Below are positions 8,819-17,333 of a DNA stretch of 64,000 nt, in pieces. Every line of letters begins with the position of its first letter. Position 1 is the stretch's first letter. This DNA is from Methyloceanibacter sp. wino2 (lineage in GTDB: Bacteria; Pseudomonadota; Alphaproteobacteria; Rhizobiales; Methyloligellaceae), in NCBI RefSeq assembly GCF_003071365.1, contig NZ_CP028960.1, positions 2,648,501 to 2,712,500 on the forward strand, in the 5' to 3' direction. Position numbers and translations under genes: made by a program. The notes under the pieces were generated by a model, which worked only from the letters and a program-made list of their open reading frames with translations, was not told the origin of the DNA and ran no database searches.

Positions 8819-9031
8819 ATGGGTAGCACTTGGGCAGTCGATCTTGCCAACGTGAGCGCGATCTATCCTTGGCAAGGCAGTGAACTGATCATGGTGATCG
8901 CCGGTGTCGCGGCGTGGATCCTCTGGCACATCATCCAACTCCGTGAGGAGAAGGAGGAGTTCCAAGAGGATGTGGCTAAGTACGGCAGCAAGGAAGCCAT
9001 CCGTAAGGCTCTCGACGATCACTCGGTCTAA
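8819..9031 (+). CDS. Single-span 70-aa membrane protein next to Amt
   Basis: The protein is 70 aa: a short polar N-terminus, one membrane helix (about residues 23-42, ELIMVIAGVAAWILWHII), then a highly charged amphipathic tail (LREEKEEFQEDVAKYG). AAAGGA precedes the ATG. It sits 33 bases after the Amt gene and before a terminator, so both are probably on one message. I do not recognise the family. The topology suggests an accessory subunit or regulator of the channel, perhaps in the role GlnK plays for AmtB, but no GlnK-like sequence is present. Confidence 0.78.
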   Translation: MGSTWAVDLANVSAIYPWQGSELIMVIAGVAAWILWHIIQLREEKEEFQEDVAKYGSKEAIRKALDDHSV

Positions 9032-9058
9032 GCCCTCACTTAGACCGGCAGCAGAGGG

Positions 9059-9087
9059 GGGCGCCCGCCGTTCGCGGGCGCCCTTCT
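9059..9087 (+). terminator. Terminator after the Amt/small-protein unit
   Basis: A perfect 10-base GC-rich stem (9059-9068 with 9074-9083) and a 5-base loop are followed by TTCT. The T-tract is weak but position and stem strength fit. Confidence 0.7.
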
Positions 9088-9150
9088 ACGTTCACGGTAG
9101 GGTTAGGTGAGAGATTGCGTGAGACCGGCGCCGGCTTCCGCGCCGCGCAG

Positions 9151-9774
9151 TCAGAAGTTCGTTTCGACCGACTTCCAATCGGGCTTGAATGCCAGCACCT
9201 GCATGCCGTCGGGCAGGGCGGGGTTGAACACGCGGTTGTGCCAGATCGCCGCCTCGTGGTTGGCGTTGCCTTCCTTCACAGCCTTGACCTTGCAGGGGAT
9301 GCGGAAGGCGTGCCGTCCTTGAGAAAAATCGAGGATGCACCGGCCGTCCTCGATGAGCGTGCCGGTGAGCGGCGCGTCGGGCGGTAGTACCGCCAATAGT
9401 CGGTCGGTGAATTGCTTCGTCTCTTGATAGTACTCCGACTGGAGAAAGCGCAGCGCCTTCTCATAGGTCTCGCGCGGGTCCGCCGATTTCTGAACCTGAA
9501 AGCGGAAGAAGGCGGTGCTTTCCTCCGGCTCTTCAGGCGCCAGCAAGACGGTGAGGGCGGAGAGCTGCTCCTCCCCGGACTCGCTCAACACGCGGGGACA
9601 CATGCCGCTTGACGGCCGTCCCCCTTGTTCCCGCATTGCCGTCTTCCTCAACTGGCACTGCCATTCCAGGAAACGGTCTCTCAGCTTTCGCGACCCGCTC
9701 TTGCCCACGATGATGTACTGCCTTGATTTATCTAACTGTTGTGCGGTCACCATAGCGCGTCTTGGCCGCACCAT
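9151..9774 (-). CDS. Hypothetical 207-aa soluble protein
   Basis: I do not recognise this protein. It has no signal peptide or membrane helix. The N-terminal part is basic (MVRPRRAMVTAQQLDKSRQ) and the middle is acidic (LLAPEEPEEST). The C-terminal half looks like a compact beta-rich domain (TGTLIEDGRCILDFSQGRHAF and following). An alternative start is Met8 at 9753; neither start has a strong ribosome binding site. It is a lone gene, convergent with the Amt unit, with its own upstream region shared divergently with the outer-membrane protein gene at 10064. Confidence 0.6.
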   Translation of the reverse strand: MVRPRRAMVTAQQLDKSRQYIIVGKSGSRKLRDRFLEWQCQLRKTAMREQGGRPSSGMCPRVLSESGEEQLSALTVLLAPEEPEESTAFFRFQVQKSADPRETYEKALRFLQSEYYQETKQFTDRLLAVLPPDAPLTGTLIEDGRCILDFSQGRHAFRIPCKVKAVKEGNANHEAAIWHNRVFNPALPDGMQVLAFKPDWKSVETNF

Positions 9775-10006
9775 CAGTCCCGCCGAAGGGGTATTGCAAG
9801 GGACTTAGCGCGGCAACGTGCAGGCGCCAAGTCGATGCGTTTGCATTCCGGCGACAGGCCGGTCGCGGCACGGTTTGGATCGCGCATCGCGCCGCTGCCG
9901 TCGCCGCGCTGACGCCCTTAACCCGCCACTAACCATACGAAGTTTTGCCGCCCTTCATCGTTAAGAGACGTTTAGGGGCGGGCTCTATCCTTCGGGGGTG
10001 AGGCCT

Positions 10007-10035
10007 GGTTTCGTAACGGGATTTGGGACGAAACC
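10007..10035 (+). other. 5' leader stem-loop of the outer-membrane protein gene
   Basis: Perfect 8-base arms GGTTTCGT and ACGAAACC are separated by 13 bases and end 28 bases before the start codon. It is probably a transcribed leader hairpin that stabilises an abundant porin-like message. The rest of 9775-10063 shows no clear promoter. Confidence 0.45.
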
Positions 10036-10063
10036 GGCGCTCGATCCATTGAGGGAGTGACTA

Positions 10064-10750
10064 ATGCGTACGGGATTTTACCGGGCGATCGCCTTTTCCG
10101 CGGCTCTTGGCATTTGTGCTACGGCCTCCGTGCCTGCCAGCGCGCAGGACTACGGACTGTACGACAGCACGTCGTATTACGGCTCAAGCACGATGGGCTC
10201 TGACTCGACGTTCGAGGGGTGGTGGCTTGGCGCGACGATCGGCGGTTCCACCGTCAGCTACAGCACCTCGCCTGGTTCGGTCGATTCCGACGGCTTCATC
10301 GGCGGTGTCATCGGCGGCTTCAGTTGGCAGCACGGCCCGTTCGTGATCGGCCTCGAGGGCGACTATATGGGCGCCGATATCGAAGGCGGCGGCAGCATCA
10401 ACAACGGGGTCAACAAGGCCAAGATCGGTTTCGACAATCTCGCCGATCTGCGCATGCGCTTGGGCTACACCATCACGCCGAACCTGCTGCTGTTCGGCAC
10501 CTTGGGTGGTGCTTGGGCCGGCGCCGATGTGTATATGAGCGGACCTGGCGGCGGCTTCCGCGAAACCTCGTTCACCGGTTGGAGCGCGGGCGGTGGCGCC
10601 GAATACGCGTTTCAAAAGGACTGGAGCCTGCGCCTCGATTATCAGTTCACGGATTTTGGCGAAGAGTCCGTCAAATTCCAGGGCGGCAACAAGCAGACCT
10701 TCGATCCGGATTCGAACTCGTTCCGCGGCTCGGTCATCTATCGCTTCTAG
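10064..10750 (+). CDS. Outer-membrane beta-barrel protein, Omp25/31-like
   Basis: The 228-aa precursor has a signal peptide (about residues 1-27, ending PASAQ) and a barrel body with alternating hydrophobic strands, Gly/Ser/Asn-rich turns and the terminal strand GSVIYRF ending in Phe, typical for BamA recognition. FEGWWLGATIGGS and LEGDYMGADIEG resemble the small eight-stranded porins of Rhizobiales. GAGGGAG precedes the ATG. Its 3' end overlaps the convergent RNase T2 gene by 17 bases. Confidence 0.82.
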   Translation: MRTGFYRAIAFSAALGICATASVPASAQDYGLYDSTSYYGSSTMGSDSTFEGWWLGATIGGSTVSYSTSPGSVDSDGFIGGVIGGFSWQHGPFVIGLEGDYMGADIEGGGSINNGVNKAKIGFDNLADLRMRLGYTITPNLLLFGTLGGAWAGADVYMSGPGGGFRETSFTGWSAGGGAEYAFQKDWSLRLDYQFTDFGEESVKFQGGNKQTFDPDSNSFRGSVIYRF

Positions 10751-11441
10751 AAACCGGCACTGTGATGCGTTGAAGCGGGCATAACCGTTTCTGATCGATG
10801 TTGGCGCCGCAGGCCTGCGGCGTCAGGTCCGTGCTGAAGCAAATCCGCACGTCGAAGAGATTGCCGCGCCGGCAGCTCACCGCGATCATGTCCGGTTGCA
10901 GCCAGTCGTTGGCGGCCTGGAACTCGCTCTCGATCTTCTCGGGCGACAGGAAGCGTTGCGTCTGCGGATCATCGAGCGGGCCGGGGATCGTGACCTGTTC
11001 GTACGCCTTGCGTGCCTTCGCGAAGTAGGCGGACGGCGACAGGCCGGTGCACGTCCCATGCGTCTTGTACTCGTGGATGACGATTTCCTTGTCGGGCATG
11101 ATGCCCTGCATCTCCTGGATCACGTCCGACGAAATCCACGGACGTTCGCCATGGTAACAGTCTTCCGGCCAGCCGAGATCGTATTGCGGCCATAGGCCGT
11201 GCAGGACGAAGTCGGCCTGCCGGTCTTCGTCGCATTGGTCGTCGCCGCGTTCATGCCCTTCAGTGAGGCAGTGGGTCGGGGACCAACTCAAAACGAGAGC
11301 GTAGTAATCGACGTCGCCGGGATCGGCATGCCGGAAGGCATGCGGTTCGGGGCCGTTGTCGGCGCACGCCGGCGCGATGCCGAGGAGCGATATCGCGAGG
11401 GCGAGGGCGAGGGCGCAGACAGACGCGCTACGCCGCGGCAT
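10734..11441 (-). CDS. Secreted ribonuclease T2 family protein
   Basis: Starting at 11441 the product is 235 aa with a signal peptide ([18 protein letters not shown]... to ACADN). The two RNase T2 active-site segments are visible: FVLHGLWPQ (CAS I) and HEYKTHGTC (CAS II, with His-Glu-Lys-His). Several Cys pairs suggest disulfides in the periplasm. It would degrade RNA for nucleotide scavenging. The start overlaps the end of the upstream M20 peptidase gene by 14 bases, so the two are probably cotranscribed. A longer frame to 11603 lacks a signal peptide at its start and is rejected. Confidence 0.85.
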   Translation of the reverse strand: MPRRSASVCALALALAISLLGIAPACADNGPEPHAFRHADPGDVDYYALVLSWSPTHCLTEGHERGDDQCDEDRQADFVLHGLWPQYDLGWPEDCYHGERPWISSDVIQEMQGIMPDKEIVIHEYKTHGTCTGLSPSAYFAKARKAYEQVTIPGPLDDPQTQRFLSPEKIESEFQAANDWLQPDMIAVSCRRGNLFDVRICFSTDLTPQACGANIDQKRLCPLQRITVPVSRSDR

Positions 11442-12876
11442 TGGCAGCTCCGAGCGCAGCCAGGATGCGGACCCAGCTCCGCGCCCCCTTTTCGAAACTC
11501 GAGAGATTGTATTTCTCGTTCGGCGAATGAATTGCATCGTCCTCCAACGCGAAGCCGACCAGCAGCGCGTCCATGCCAAGCCGCGTCCTAAACGCCTCGA
11601 CAATAGGGATGGAGGCGCCGCAGCCGACGATCACCGGCGCCTTGCCCCATTCCGCCTCGAGCGCTTGCGCCGTCGCGCGAAAGGCCGGCGCATTGGTATC
11701 GAAGCCGACGGCCGGGGATCCGCCTTCGCCCTTGTACGTGACGTCGACATCGGCGGGCAGGCGCGCCGCGATGTATTGGTGGAGGCCTTCGATGACCTTG
11801 CTCGGCTCTTGGCCCGGTACGAGCCGGAAGGAGAACTTCGCCGATGCTTCGGCGGGAATGACCGTCTTGGTGCCGGGGCCCGTGTAACCGCCGAGGATGC
11901 CGTTCACCTCGATGGTCGGCCGGCTCCAGAGCTGTTCGACGACGCTTCGATCCGTTTCGCCGGCGGGCACGCTAAGGCCGACTTCGCCGAGGAACCCTTC
12001 GCCGTCGAAATTGAGCGCGCGCCAGGCGTCACGTTGTTCCTGCGAGGGCTCCGACACGCCGTCGTAGAAATCGGGGATGGTGATGCGGCCGGTGTCGTCG
12101 TGCAGGCCCGCGATCAGTTCGGCCAGAACGCGAATGGGATTTTGAGCAGGGCCGCCGTAGATGCCCGAATGCAGATCGCGCGACGGCCCACGCAAAGTGA
12201 CTTCCGAAAAAGCCAAGCCGCGCAGGAAGGCGGTGATCGCCGGCGTCTCGGCATCCCATTGGCCCGTGTCGCAAACGAGCGCGATGTCGGCCTTCAGGGA
12301 GTCTCCATGCGCTTGAAGAAACGGTTCCAGGCTCGGGCTTCCGGATTCCTCTTCGCCCTCGAGCAGCACCGTGACATCCACGGGAAGGGCGCCGGTCGCG
12401 TCCATCCACGCGCGGCATGCCTCGATGAAGGTCATCACCTGGCCTTTGTCGTCGGAGGCGCCGCGCGCCACGATGATCTTGCCGTGGGTCGGGTCGTCGA
12501 CGATCTGCGCGTCGAAGGGCGGCGCGTTCCAGGCCTCCAACGGATCCGGCGGCTGCACGTCGTAGTGACCGTAGAAGAGGACATGCGGGCGCGGCTGGCA
12601 GTCCGGTTCACCGCGCCACCGCGCCACGACCATGGGCTTGCCGTCGGTCGGCTCGACGCCGGCTTCGAAGCCGATGTCGCGCAGCGTCTCCGCGCACCAA
12701 CCGGCGGCCTCGAGGCAGGCATCGTGGTAGGCCGGGTCGGTCGAAATGCTGGGAATGGCCAGGAACGCGGTGAGGCGGGCGAGCGCGTCCGCCTGATCTT
12801 TCTCGAGCGTGTCCAGAACGCTGTCGGGCGCAAGGTCCGCCCCGCGTTGCGTCACGCCGTTGTCCTGCACCGTCAT
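11428..12876 (-). CDS. M20 family metallopeptidase (dipeptidase-like)
   Basis: From the ATG at 12876 the product is 482 aa and cytoplasmic. [15 protein letters not shown] holds the first zinc His, [10 protein letters not shown]-like [11 protein letters not shown] the bridging Asp, and [12 protein letters not shown] the catalytic and metal Glu residues of the M20 dipeptidase/CNDP group. [11 protein letters not shown] belongs to the dimerisation lid. It probably hydrolyses dipeptides or N-acyl amino acids. The upstream frame to 12951 would run into the terminator of the cold-shock gene, so the later ATG is preferred although its ribosome site (GAGCGAG) is modest. Confidence 0.85.
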   Translation of the reverse strand: MTVQDNGVTQRGADLAPDSVLDTLEKDQADALARLTAFLAIPSISTDPAYHDACLEAAGWCAETLRDIGFEAGVEPTDGKPMVVARWRGEPDCQPRPHVLFYGHYDVQPPDPLEAWNAPPFDAQIVDDPTHGKIIVARGASDDKGQVMTFIEACRAWMDATGALPVDVTVLLEGEEESGSPSLEPFLQAHGDSLKADIALVCDTGQWDAETPAITAFLRGLAFSEVTLRGPSRDLHSGIYGGPAQNPIRVLAELIAGLHDDTGRITIPDFYDGVSEPSQEQRDAWRALNFDGEGFLGEVGLSVPAGETDRSVVEQLWSRPTIEVNGILGGYTGPGTKTVIPAEASAKFSFRLVPGQEPSKVIEGLHQYIAARLPADVDVTYKGEGGSPAVGFDTNAPAFRATAQALEAEWGKAPVIVGCGASIPIVEAFRTRLGMDALLVGFALEDDAIHSPNEKYNLSSFEKGARSWVRILAALGAANAAA

Positions 12877-12921
12877 GAACTCGCTCGTCTTGCATTTGGC
12901 CGTGCTGCGTCCACCGGCCAA

Positions 12922-12973
12922 TAAAAACCCGCCGGCGACATTAGCGTCCAATGACGCCAGAGTCGCGGCGGGT
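12922..12973 (-). terminator. Terminator of the cold-shock gene
   Basis: Read on the minus strand, a long GC-rich stem (12962-12973 with 12927-12939) encloses an inner 5-base stem GCGTC/GACGC (12944-12957) and is followed by a TTTTTAT run. It lies 24 bases after the cold-shock stop. Confidence 0.8.
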
Positions 12974-12997
12974 AAACAACTTCAGGTATTCGGGACG

Positions 12998-13213
12998 TTA
13001 TTCTCCGAGCTGGACATTGATCGCCTGGGGTCCCTTGCCCCGGCGGTCCGGCTCCGTCTCGAACGAGACCCGTGCCCCTTCGTCGAGTGCCGGCAGACCG
13101 GATCGCTGCAGAGAAGAGATATGCAAGAACACATCTTTTCCGCCGTCGTCTGGCGTAATAAAGCCGAAGCCTCGCGTGTGATTGAAAAACTTGACCGTAC
13201 CGGTCTGACGCAT
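12998..13213 (-). CDS. cspA: Cold-shock protein, CspA family
   Basis: The 71-aa protein starts MRQTGTVKFFN and carries the RNA-binding motifs RGFGFITPDD (RNP1) and KDVFLHIS (RNP2) of the single OB-fold cold-shock family. It binds single-stranded RNA and DNA. The ATG at 13213 has a GGAG ribosome site; the extended frame to 13267 would add 18 non-conserved residues. A long untranslated leader up to the next gene at 13440 fits the usual post-transcriptional control of csp genes. Confidence 0.92.
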   Translation of the reverse strand: MRQTGTVKFFNHTRGFGFITPDDGGKDVFLHISSLQRSGLPALDEGARVSFETEPDRRGKGPQAINVQLGE

Positions 13214-13439
13214 GGGAAGCTCCTTTCCCCCTCCAATAGGTCCCGCGCGCGCGGGAAATATAGGCAAGTCTAGGAAACGGGAAAAGAAACCACGTCACTT
13301 CCCACGGAGCGTGAGCGGCCAGCCTCAACCCTGGTTCGCAGTCTGCCCAATAAAGCGCCTCACTCTAGTTGTGTCTGCTAGTCATGCGCAAGACCCCACG
13401 TGGGTCTTGGGCGAGGCTAGGGCAATACAAACGAGGCGT

Positions 13440-13739
13440 TTAGTTGGGGTAGGGCGACTGGTTCGGCGGCCCATTGAGCTCGTAACCACCGGCGCCGTAA
13501 TCGAAGCCAGGCGCTTCGACGGACGGCTCGGGCATTTCCGGCGTGCCCCAGACATCGCTCAACGTCCAGGAGGTGCCGCCAATGGCCGGTCCGCGATGGG
13601 GCTTCTGCAAGAGGCCGCCGGAGCGTTCGCTGCGGGCGCCGTTCTGGGCTTCGGCCGTCTCGACCGAAAGGCCAATAGAGGTCGCGACGATAAGGGTCGC
13701 GAGGGGAAGCGCTCTGAAGAAAGCCGCTAGCGTGAGCAT
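13440..13739 (-). CDS. Small secreted protein, unknown function
   Basis: The 99-aa precursor has a clear signal peptide (MLTLAAFFRALPLATLIVATSIG..., cleaved near AEAQN). The mature part of about 64 residues is rich in Gly, Pro and Ser without Cys (GPAIGGTSWTLSDVWGTPEMP). GGAGG precedes the ATG at 13739. I do not recognise the family. It is probably a periplasmic or surface-associated small protein. Confidence 0.65.
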   Translation of the reverse strand: MLTLAAFFRALPLATLIVATSIGLSVETAEAQNGARSERSGGLLQKPHRGPAIGGTSWTLSDVWGTPEMPEPSVEAPGFDYGAGGYELNGPPNQSPYPN

Positions 13740-13945
13740 TTGGGTAGCCTCCGGTCGGGCCGGGCCCGCATGGCCCGTCGTTCGATTCTCACAGTATTTG
13801 GTTCGGGCGTCACTTGCACGCACGATCGAAGACAATGTCTTCGAAAACCCTTCGAATAAGGAATATGGAGGCTTTTTCGGCCCGTGCCTGTGGCATCCGG
13901 GCAACGGTCGGAAATCTTCTGCGTGTTGCGCGCCGACCTCTCAAC

Positions 13946-13982
13946 GAAAAGAGGGACGCCCGGTCCTCCCAGGCATCCCTCT
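13946..13982 (-). terminator. Terminator of rlpA
   Basis: On the minus strand AGAGGGA (13976-13982) pairs with TCCCTCT (13950-13956), with further GCC/GGC pairing inside, followed by TTTTC. It lies 43 bases after the rlpA stop. Confidence 0.75.
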
Positions 13983-14025
13983 CAGCATGTGATCCCGCCT
14001 CTTGGCGAGAGATTTGGCCGGCCCG

Positions 14026-14385
14026 CTAGTTCAGGCGGGTCAGGCTCACCTTTGCGGTGCCCGAGCTGATCATGCCGAGCTTCGAGGCGGCAGCTTTGGA
14101 CACATCGATGATCCGGCCGCCGGTGAAGGGGCCGCGGTCATTGATGCGCACGACCACAGAGCGGCCGTTGTGCAGGTTTTTCACGCGCACCTTGGTGCCG
14201 AAAGGCAGCGAGCGGTGGGCGGCGGTGAGGGCGTTGGGATTCATGCGCTCGCCACTCGCAGTCATCGAGTGGAGGGCGTACCAAGACGCGTTACCCACCT
14301 GGGCGGCGTTCGCGGCGTTGAGCGGCAGCAGGAACGGCGCCGAAAGAAGTCCCACCAACAACAGTCTTACGCACACTTTCAACAT
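14026..14385 (-). CDS. rlpA: RlpA-like septal ring lytic transglycosylase
   Basis: The 119-aa exported protein has a signal peptide ([20 protein letters not shown]... to NAANA) and a double-psi beta-barrel. [19 protein letters not shown] and [22 protein letters not shown] match RlpA, including the catalytic Asp in NDRGPF. There is no C-terminal SPOR domain, so it is the short form. It cleaves peptidoglycan glycan strands in the periplasm. The gene is monocistronic with its own terminator. Confidence 0.85.
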   Translation of the reverse strand: MLKVCVRLLLVGLLSAPFLLPLNAANAAQVGNASWYALHSMTASGERMNPNALTAAHRSLPFGTKVRVKNLHNGRSVVVRINDRGPFTGGRIIDVSKAAASKLGMISSGTAKVSLTRLN

Positions 14386-14836
14386 GCGTTTCTTATCTCC
14401 TTCAATCTTGGGAGGGGTTCGAGCTTGGGGACTCGGTCGTTCGCGAGTCAGCAGTGCTCGTTCTGCGCGGATCGCAATTTATGGAAGAAGGCGGCGGAAA
14501 GCTGGCAGCCGCGCGGTCTTTGGAAGGCCATTTGCTGACGGCGTAGCCACGCTTTTATCAAATATTACAAAAGCTTATCTTTTTGCGCCAAATTGTGCCA
14601 GCGCGATGCCCGAAAGTACTGTGGCGCGATACCACGGCATGGCCACAAGCATTCGCGGTCGGATGGCCGTTCTTGGAGCCGGCAAGTCTCGAGGGTATCT
14701 GCCGTCAGTTTAGGCTGTCCGAATCTGTGCCCAAATCATTGACTTACATCACCTAATGCTTGCCCTTTTTAGTCCCTATTGTAACACTCTTATGTACAAA
14801 CAGATTCCAATGGGGAAAGCCAAGGACGCGTGAGAG
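14386..14836. other. Divergent intergenic region, no gene seen
   Basis: The 451 bases separate rlpA (minus) from the DUF3072 gene (plus). Part of it (14545-14600 and 14740-14800) is AT-rich compared with the surroundings, as expected for two divergent promoters. A TTGACT hexamer lies near 14740, but no matching -10 at proper spacing was found. No RNA gene or repeat was recognised. Confidence 0.4.
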
Positions 14837-15070
14837 ATGGAACAAGAGAAGAGGGTGCCTGAAGGTCAGGAAAGTCAGTACATGGCAGGGGACGCCAACG
14901 GACTGGAGCCGATGACTGTGACGCAGGCAACTTACCTCAAGACACTCGCCGACCAGATGCACGAACCGAAGGCCTTCGAGCAGGGGCTGAGCCGCAGCGA
15001 GGCATCCCGGCGCATCGACGTGCTGCGAGAGAAGATCAGGATTTGGGAGCTCCCGCCGCACACCGACTAG
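14837..15070 (+). CDS. DUF3072 family small protein
   Basis: The 77-aa soluble protein contains PMTVTQATYLKTLADQ and LSRSEASRRIDVLREKI, the pattern of DUF3072 (a short helical domain with an EAS.RI..L motif). The function is unknown. An internal ATG at 14882 could also serve as start. It is a lone gene with no partner in the same orientation within 180 bases. Confidence 0.72.
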   Translation: MEQEKRVPEGQESQYMAGDANGLEPMTVTQATYLKTLADQMHEPKAFEQGLSRSEASRRIDVLREKIRIWELPPHTD

Positions 15071-15259
15071 CATCGGTTTTCGCGGGGCCCGTTCCCACAC
15101 GCGGCGGCGCGTATCGCACGCGCCTCCCACTCTGATTTGCCGGACACGGCCTCTATGCGGTCGGGCCATTTTACAATGGCATGACAAGCATTCGCCGATC
15201 TGTTCGAACTCATTCCTCTTTGCTTGACGGATGCCGTCCGACTGGGTTCAGTGGCGCGC

Positions 15260-16492
15260 ATGTCTACACACCCCCTGACTCGCGTCATTCGATTCTCAGT
15301 GCTCGCTGGCCTGTGTGCGGCAGTGCTGTTCGGTTCCGCTTCGTCTGCGCTCGCGCAGAAGTGCCCCGGCCCCGCAGGCTTCAGTAAGTGGCTGCAAGGC
15401 TTCAAACAGGAAGCCATCGCCGAGGGGATCTCGCCGCAAACAGTGGCCACTGCCCTGAACGGCGTCACCTACGATCCGCGGGTCGTCGCGAAGGACCGCG
15501 CCCAAGGTGTGTTCGCGCAGGACTACCTGACCTTCACCAATCGGATGGTGAACAAGAACCGCTTGGCGTCGGGCCGGGCGCGGCTTCAGAAGTACGCGCC
15601 GGTCTTCAAGCGGATTGAACAGCAATACGGCGTACCCGGTCCTGTGCTGGTGGCTTATTGGGGCCTGGAGACCGACTTCGGCGCCTTCATGGGCAACATG
15701 GACAGCATCCGCTCCCTGGCGACGCTGAGCTACGACTGCCGCCGACCCGAGGAATTTCGCGAGCAGCTGATGGATGCCTTGAAGGTGCTCGACCGGGGCG
15801 ACCTTCACCGTTCGCAAATGCGCGGGCCGACCCACGGTGAGGTGGGGCAGTTCCAGTTCCAGCCCAGCACCTACTACAACTTCGCCGTCGACTACGATGG
15901 CGACGGGCGCCGCGATCTCGTGAAGAGCGTGCCGGACTCGCTCGCCTCGGCGGCGAACTACATAGCCTCGAAGGGCTGGCAGGCCGGTCAGCCCTGGCTG
16001 GAAGAGGTGATTGTGCCGCAGAACCTGCCGTGGGACCAGGCCGACGTGACCATCCAGCGGCCGCGGCTGTTCTGGTCCAAGTACGGGGTGAAGTATCGCA
16101 ACGGCCAGCCCGTGCCGGCGGACGCGACGCCCGCCGCGCTGCTCCTGCCGATGGGACGCAACGGACCGGCCTTCCTCGCCTATCCCAACTTCATCAATGT
16201 CTACCTCGACTGGAACAATTCGCTGGTCTACTCGACGGCCGCCGGCTACTTCGCCACGCGGCTCGCGGGCGCGCCGCCGCTTCGTACCGGCAACCCCGAA
16301 CCCTTCAGCGGTGAGGAGAGCAAGCAGCTGCAACGGCTCCTCGTGCAGCGCGGCTACGATGTCGGCAAGATCGACGGCGTGATCGGCGCGGCGACCCGGG
16401 ATTCGATCCGCGCCATGCAGCTTCAATACGGGCTGCCTGCGGACGGCTATCCGAGCCACGCACTGTTGCGGAAATTGCAGGCCGGCGGCTAA
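15260..16492 (+). CDS. Lytic murein transglycosylase, MltB family with peptidoglycan-binding domain
   Basis: The 410-aa exported protein begins with a signal peptide (MSTHPLTRVIRFSVLAGLCA... to SALAQ). YWGLETDFGAFMG carries the catalytic Glu of the MltB group, and LSYDCRRPEEF and GEVGQFQFQPSTYY follow. The C-terminus (about 350-408) is a PG_binding_1 domain (LVQRGYDVGKIDGVIGAAT). It cleaves glycan strands to anhydromuropeptides. Start 15260 is chosen because the signal peptide begins there; the frame opens at 15224. The stop codon lies in the loop of a GCCGGCG/CGCCGGC hairpin (16481-16500). A second, shorter MltB relative is encoded at 38240. Confidence 0.87.
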   Translation: MSTHPLTRVIRFSVLAGLCAAVLFGSASSALAQKCPGPAGFSKWLQGFKQEAIAEGISPQTVATALNGVTYDPRVVAKDRAQGVFAQDYLTFTNRMVNKNRLASGRARLQKYAPVFKRIEQQYGVPGPVLVAYWGLETDFGAFMGNMDSIRSLATLSYDCRRPEEFREQLMDALKVLDRGDLHRSQMRGPTHGEVGQFQFQPSTYYNFAVDYDGDGRRDLVKSVPDSLASAANYIASKGWQAGQPWLEEVIVPQNLPWDQADVTIQRPRLFWSKYGVKYRNGQPVPADATPAALLLPMGRNGPAFLAYPNFINVYLDWNNSLVYSTAAGYFATRLAGAPPLRTGNPEPFSGEESKQLQRLLVQRGYDVGKIDGVIGAATRDSIRAMQLQYGLPADGYPSHALLRKLQAGG

Positions 16493-16500
16493 GCGCCGGC
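16481..16500 (+). other. Hairpin spanning the MltB stop codon
   Basis: Perfect 7-base arms (16481-16487 and 16494-16500) enclose GCTAAG, which contains the stop codon TAA (16490-16492 spans its codon). No T-run follows. It may act as a 3' end stabiliser. Confidence 0.45.
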
Positions 16501-16537
16501 CGGCCCGCGTTTCACGCAGACACAACCCTTCCTTACG

Positions 16538-16975
16538 TCACGCGCCGCCAGATGAGGTGATCGATCGAGATCGCCCGGGGCCGCGCGCGACGAGGAGGAA
16601 CAGCAGCGCGAACCACAGGATGTGGTCGGGCCAGCCCTGCGGATAGACGAAGACCTGGATGACGGCGACCATGCCCATAAAGGCCAGCGCCGTGAGGCGG
16701 GTCGCCAAGCCGATCACCAGCAGAACGGCACCGATGAGCTCCTGGTAGGTGGCGAGATAGGCCAAGATCTCCGGCGGAATGACGGGCACCTTGTATTCCT
16801 CCTTGAAGAGGAAGAACGTGGTGCTCTTCACCTGAAAGGTCTCGTCTACCTTTGTCAGGCCCGAGCGCCAGAACACGGAGGCCACGGACAGACGCGCGAT
16901 CAGCGCGACCAGGCTATAGGGGATTCCTTCGGCCAAGTTCCGGCCGGTCTTCAGTAAACGGACGAGTGCGGACAT
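16538..16975 (-). CDS. DoxX family membrane protein
   Basis: The 145-aa protein has four hydrophobic helices. LIARLSVASVFWRSGLTKV and LATYQELIGAVLLVIGLATR match DoxX. Such proteins are linked to quinone-related redox or sulfur metabolism in some organisms, but the role here is not known. It is convergent with the transglycosylase gene with 45 bases between stops. Confidence 0.82.
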   Translation of the reverse strand: MSALVRLLKTGRNLAEGIPYSLVALIARLSVASVFWRSGLTKVDETFQVKSTTFFLFKEEYKVPVIPPEILAYLATYQELIGAVLLVIGLATRLTALAFMGMVAVIQVFVYPQGWPDHILWFALLFLLVARGPGRSRSITSSGGA

Positions 16976-17086
16976 TTCGACTCCCTGCTGCCAATTTGAT
17001 GTGCAGCCAAGCTAGCCGACCTTGCCGTCACGTAAGGCTCATATCTCCTCACAAGCGCTTGACCGCTTCGCGAGGTGGCGCGCGCG

Positions 17087-17116
17087 AAAAAGCCCGGCGC
17101 GGTGGCCGAGCTTTTC
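17087..17116 (-). terminator. Terminator of the small lipoprotein gene
   Basis: AAAAGC/GCTTTT arms (17088-17093 and 17110-17115) with an inner CGGC/GCCG stem and a 6-base loop give T-runs on both strands. It lies about 100 bases after the lipoprotein stop, and may end transcription in both directions. Confidence 0.6.
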
Positions 17117-17213
17117 GACGCAAAACTTTGGCTTTCCGGTCTCCGGGGACTGTCCACGCGGGCAGGCGCAGACGAGGGGAGGCGAAACCGGGAAGGCTTA
17201 CGACGACAACAGA

Positions 17214-17333
17214 CTACTTGTACGGCACGGGGGCCGGGGGAAGCTCCGTGACAACAGCCTGCTGGTGCAAATGGAAACACCCGCCAAGGGCGAGCGTCGC
17301 GGTAACGACCGCAAGAGCGATGATGGTGCGCAT
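17214..17333 (-). CDS. 39-aa lipoprotein
   Basis: A short frame on the minus strand starts MRTIIALAVVTATLALGGCF. The lipobox LGGC at residues 16-19 directs signal peptidase II cleavage and leaves a 21-residue lipopeptide ending in a Pro-rich tail (TELPPAPVPYK). GAGGG lies 8 bases before the ATG. It resembles entericidin-sized lipoproteins in architecture only; no family was recognised. Confidence 0.7.
   Translation of the reverse strand: MRTIIALAVVTATLALGGCFHLHQQAVVTELPPAPVPYK

Noticed and set aside
14410-14425. GGTTCGAGC as a tRNA T-loop
   Set aside because: No acceptor stem, anticodon arm or D-arm can be drawn around it.
14545-14600. AT-rich patch as a sign of horizontal transfer
   Set aside because: It is short and lies in a divergent promoter region, where AT-rich DNA is expected; no mobile gene is near.
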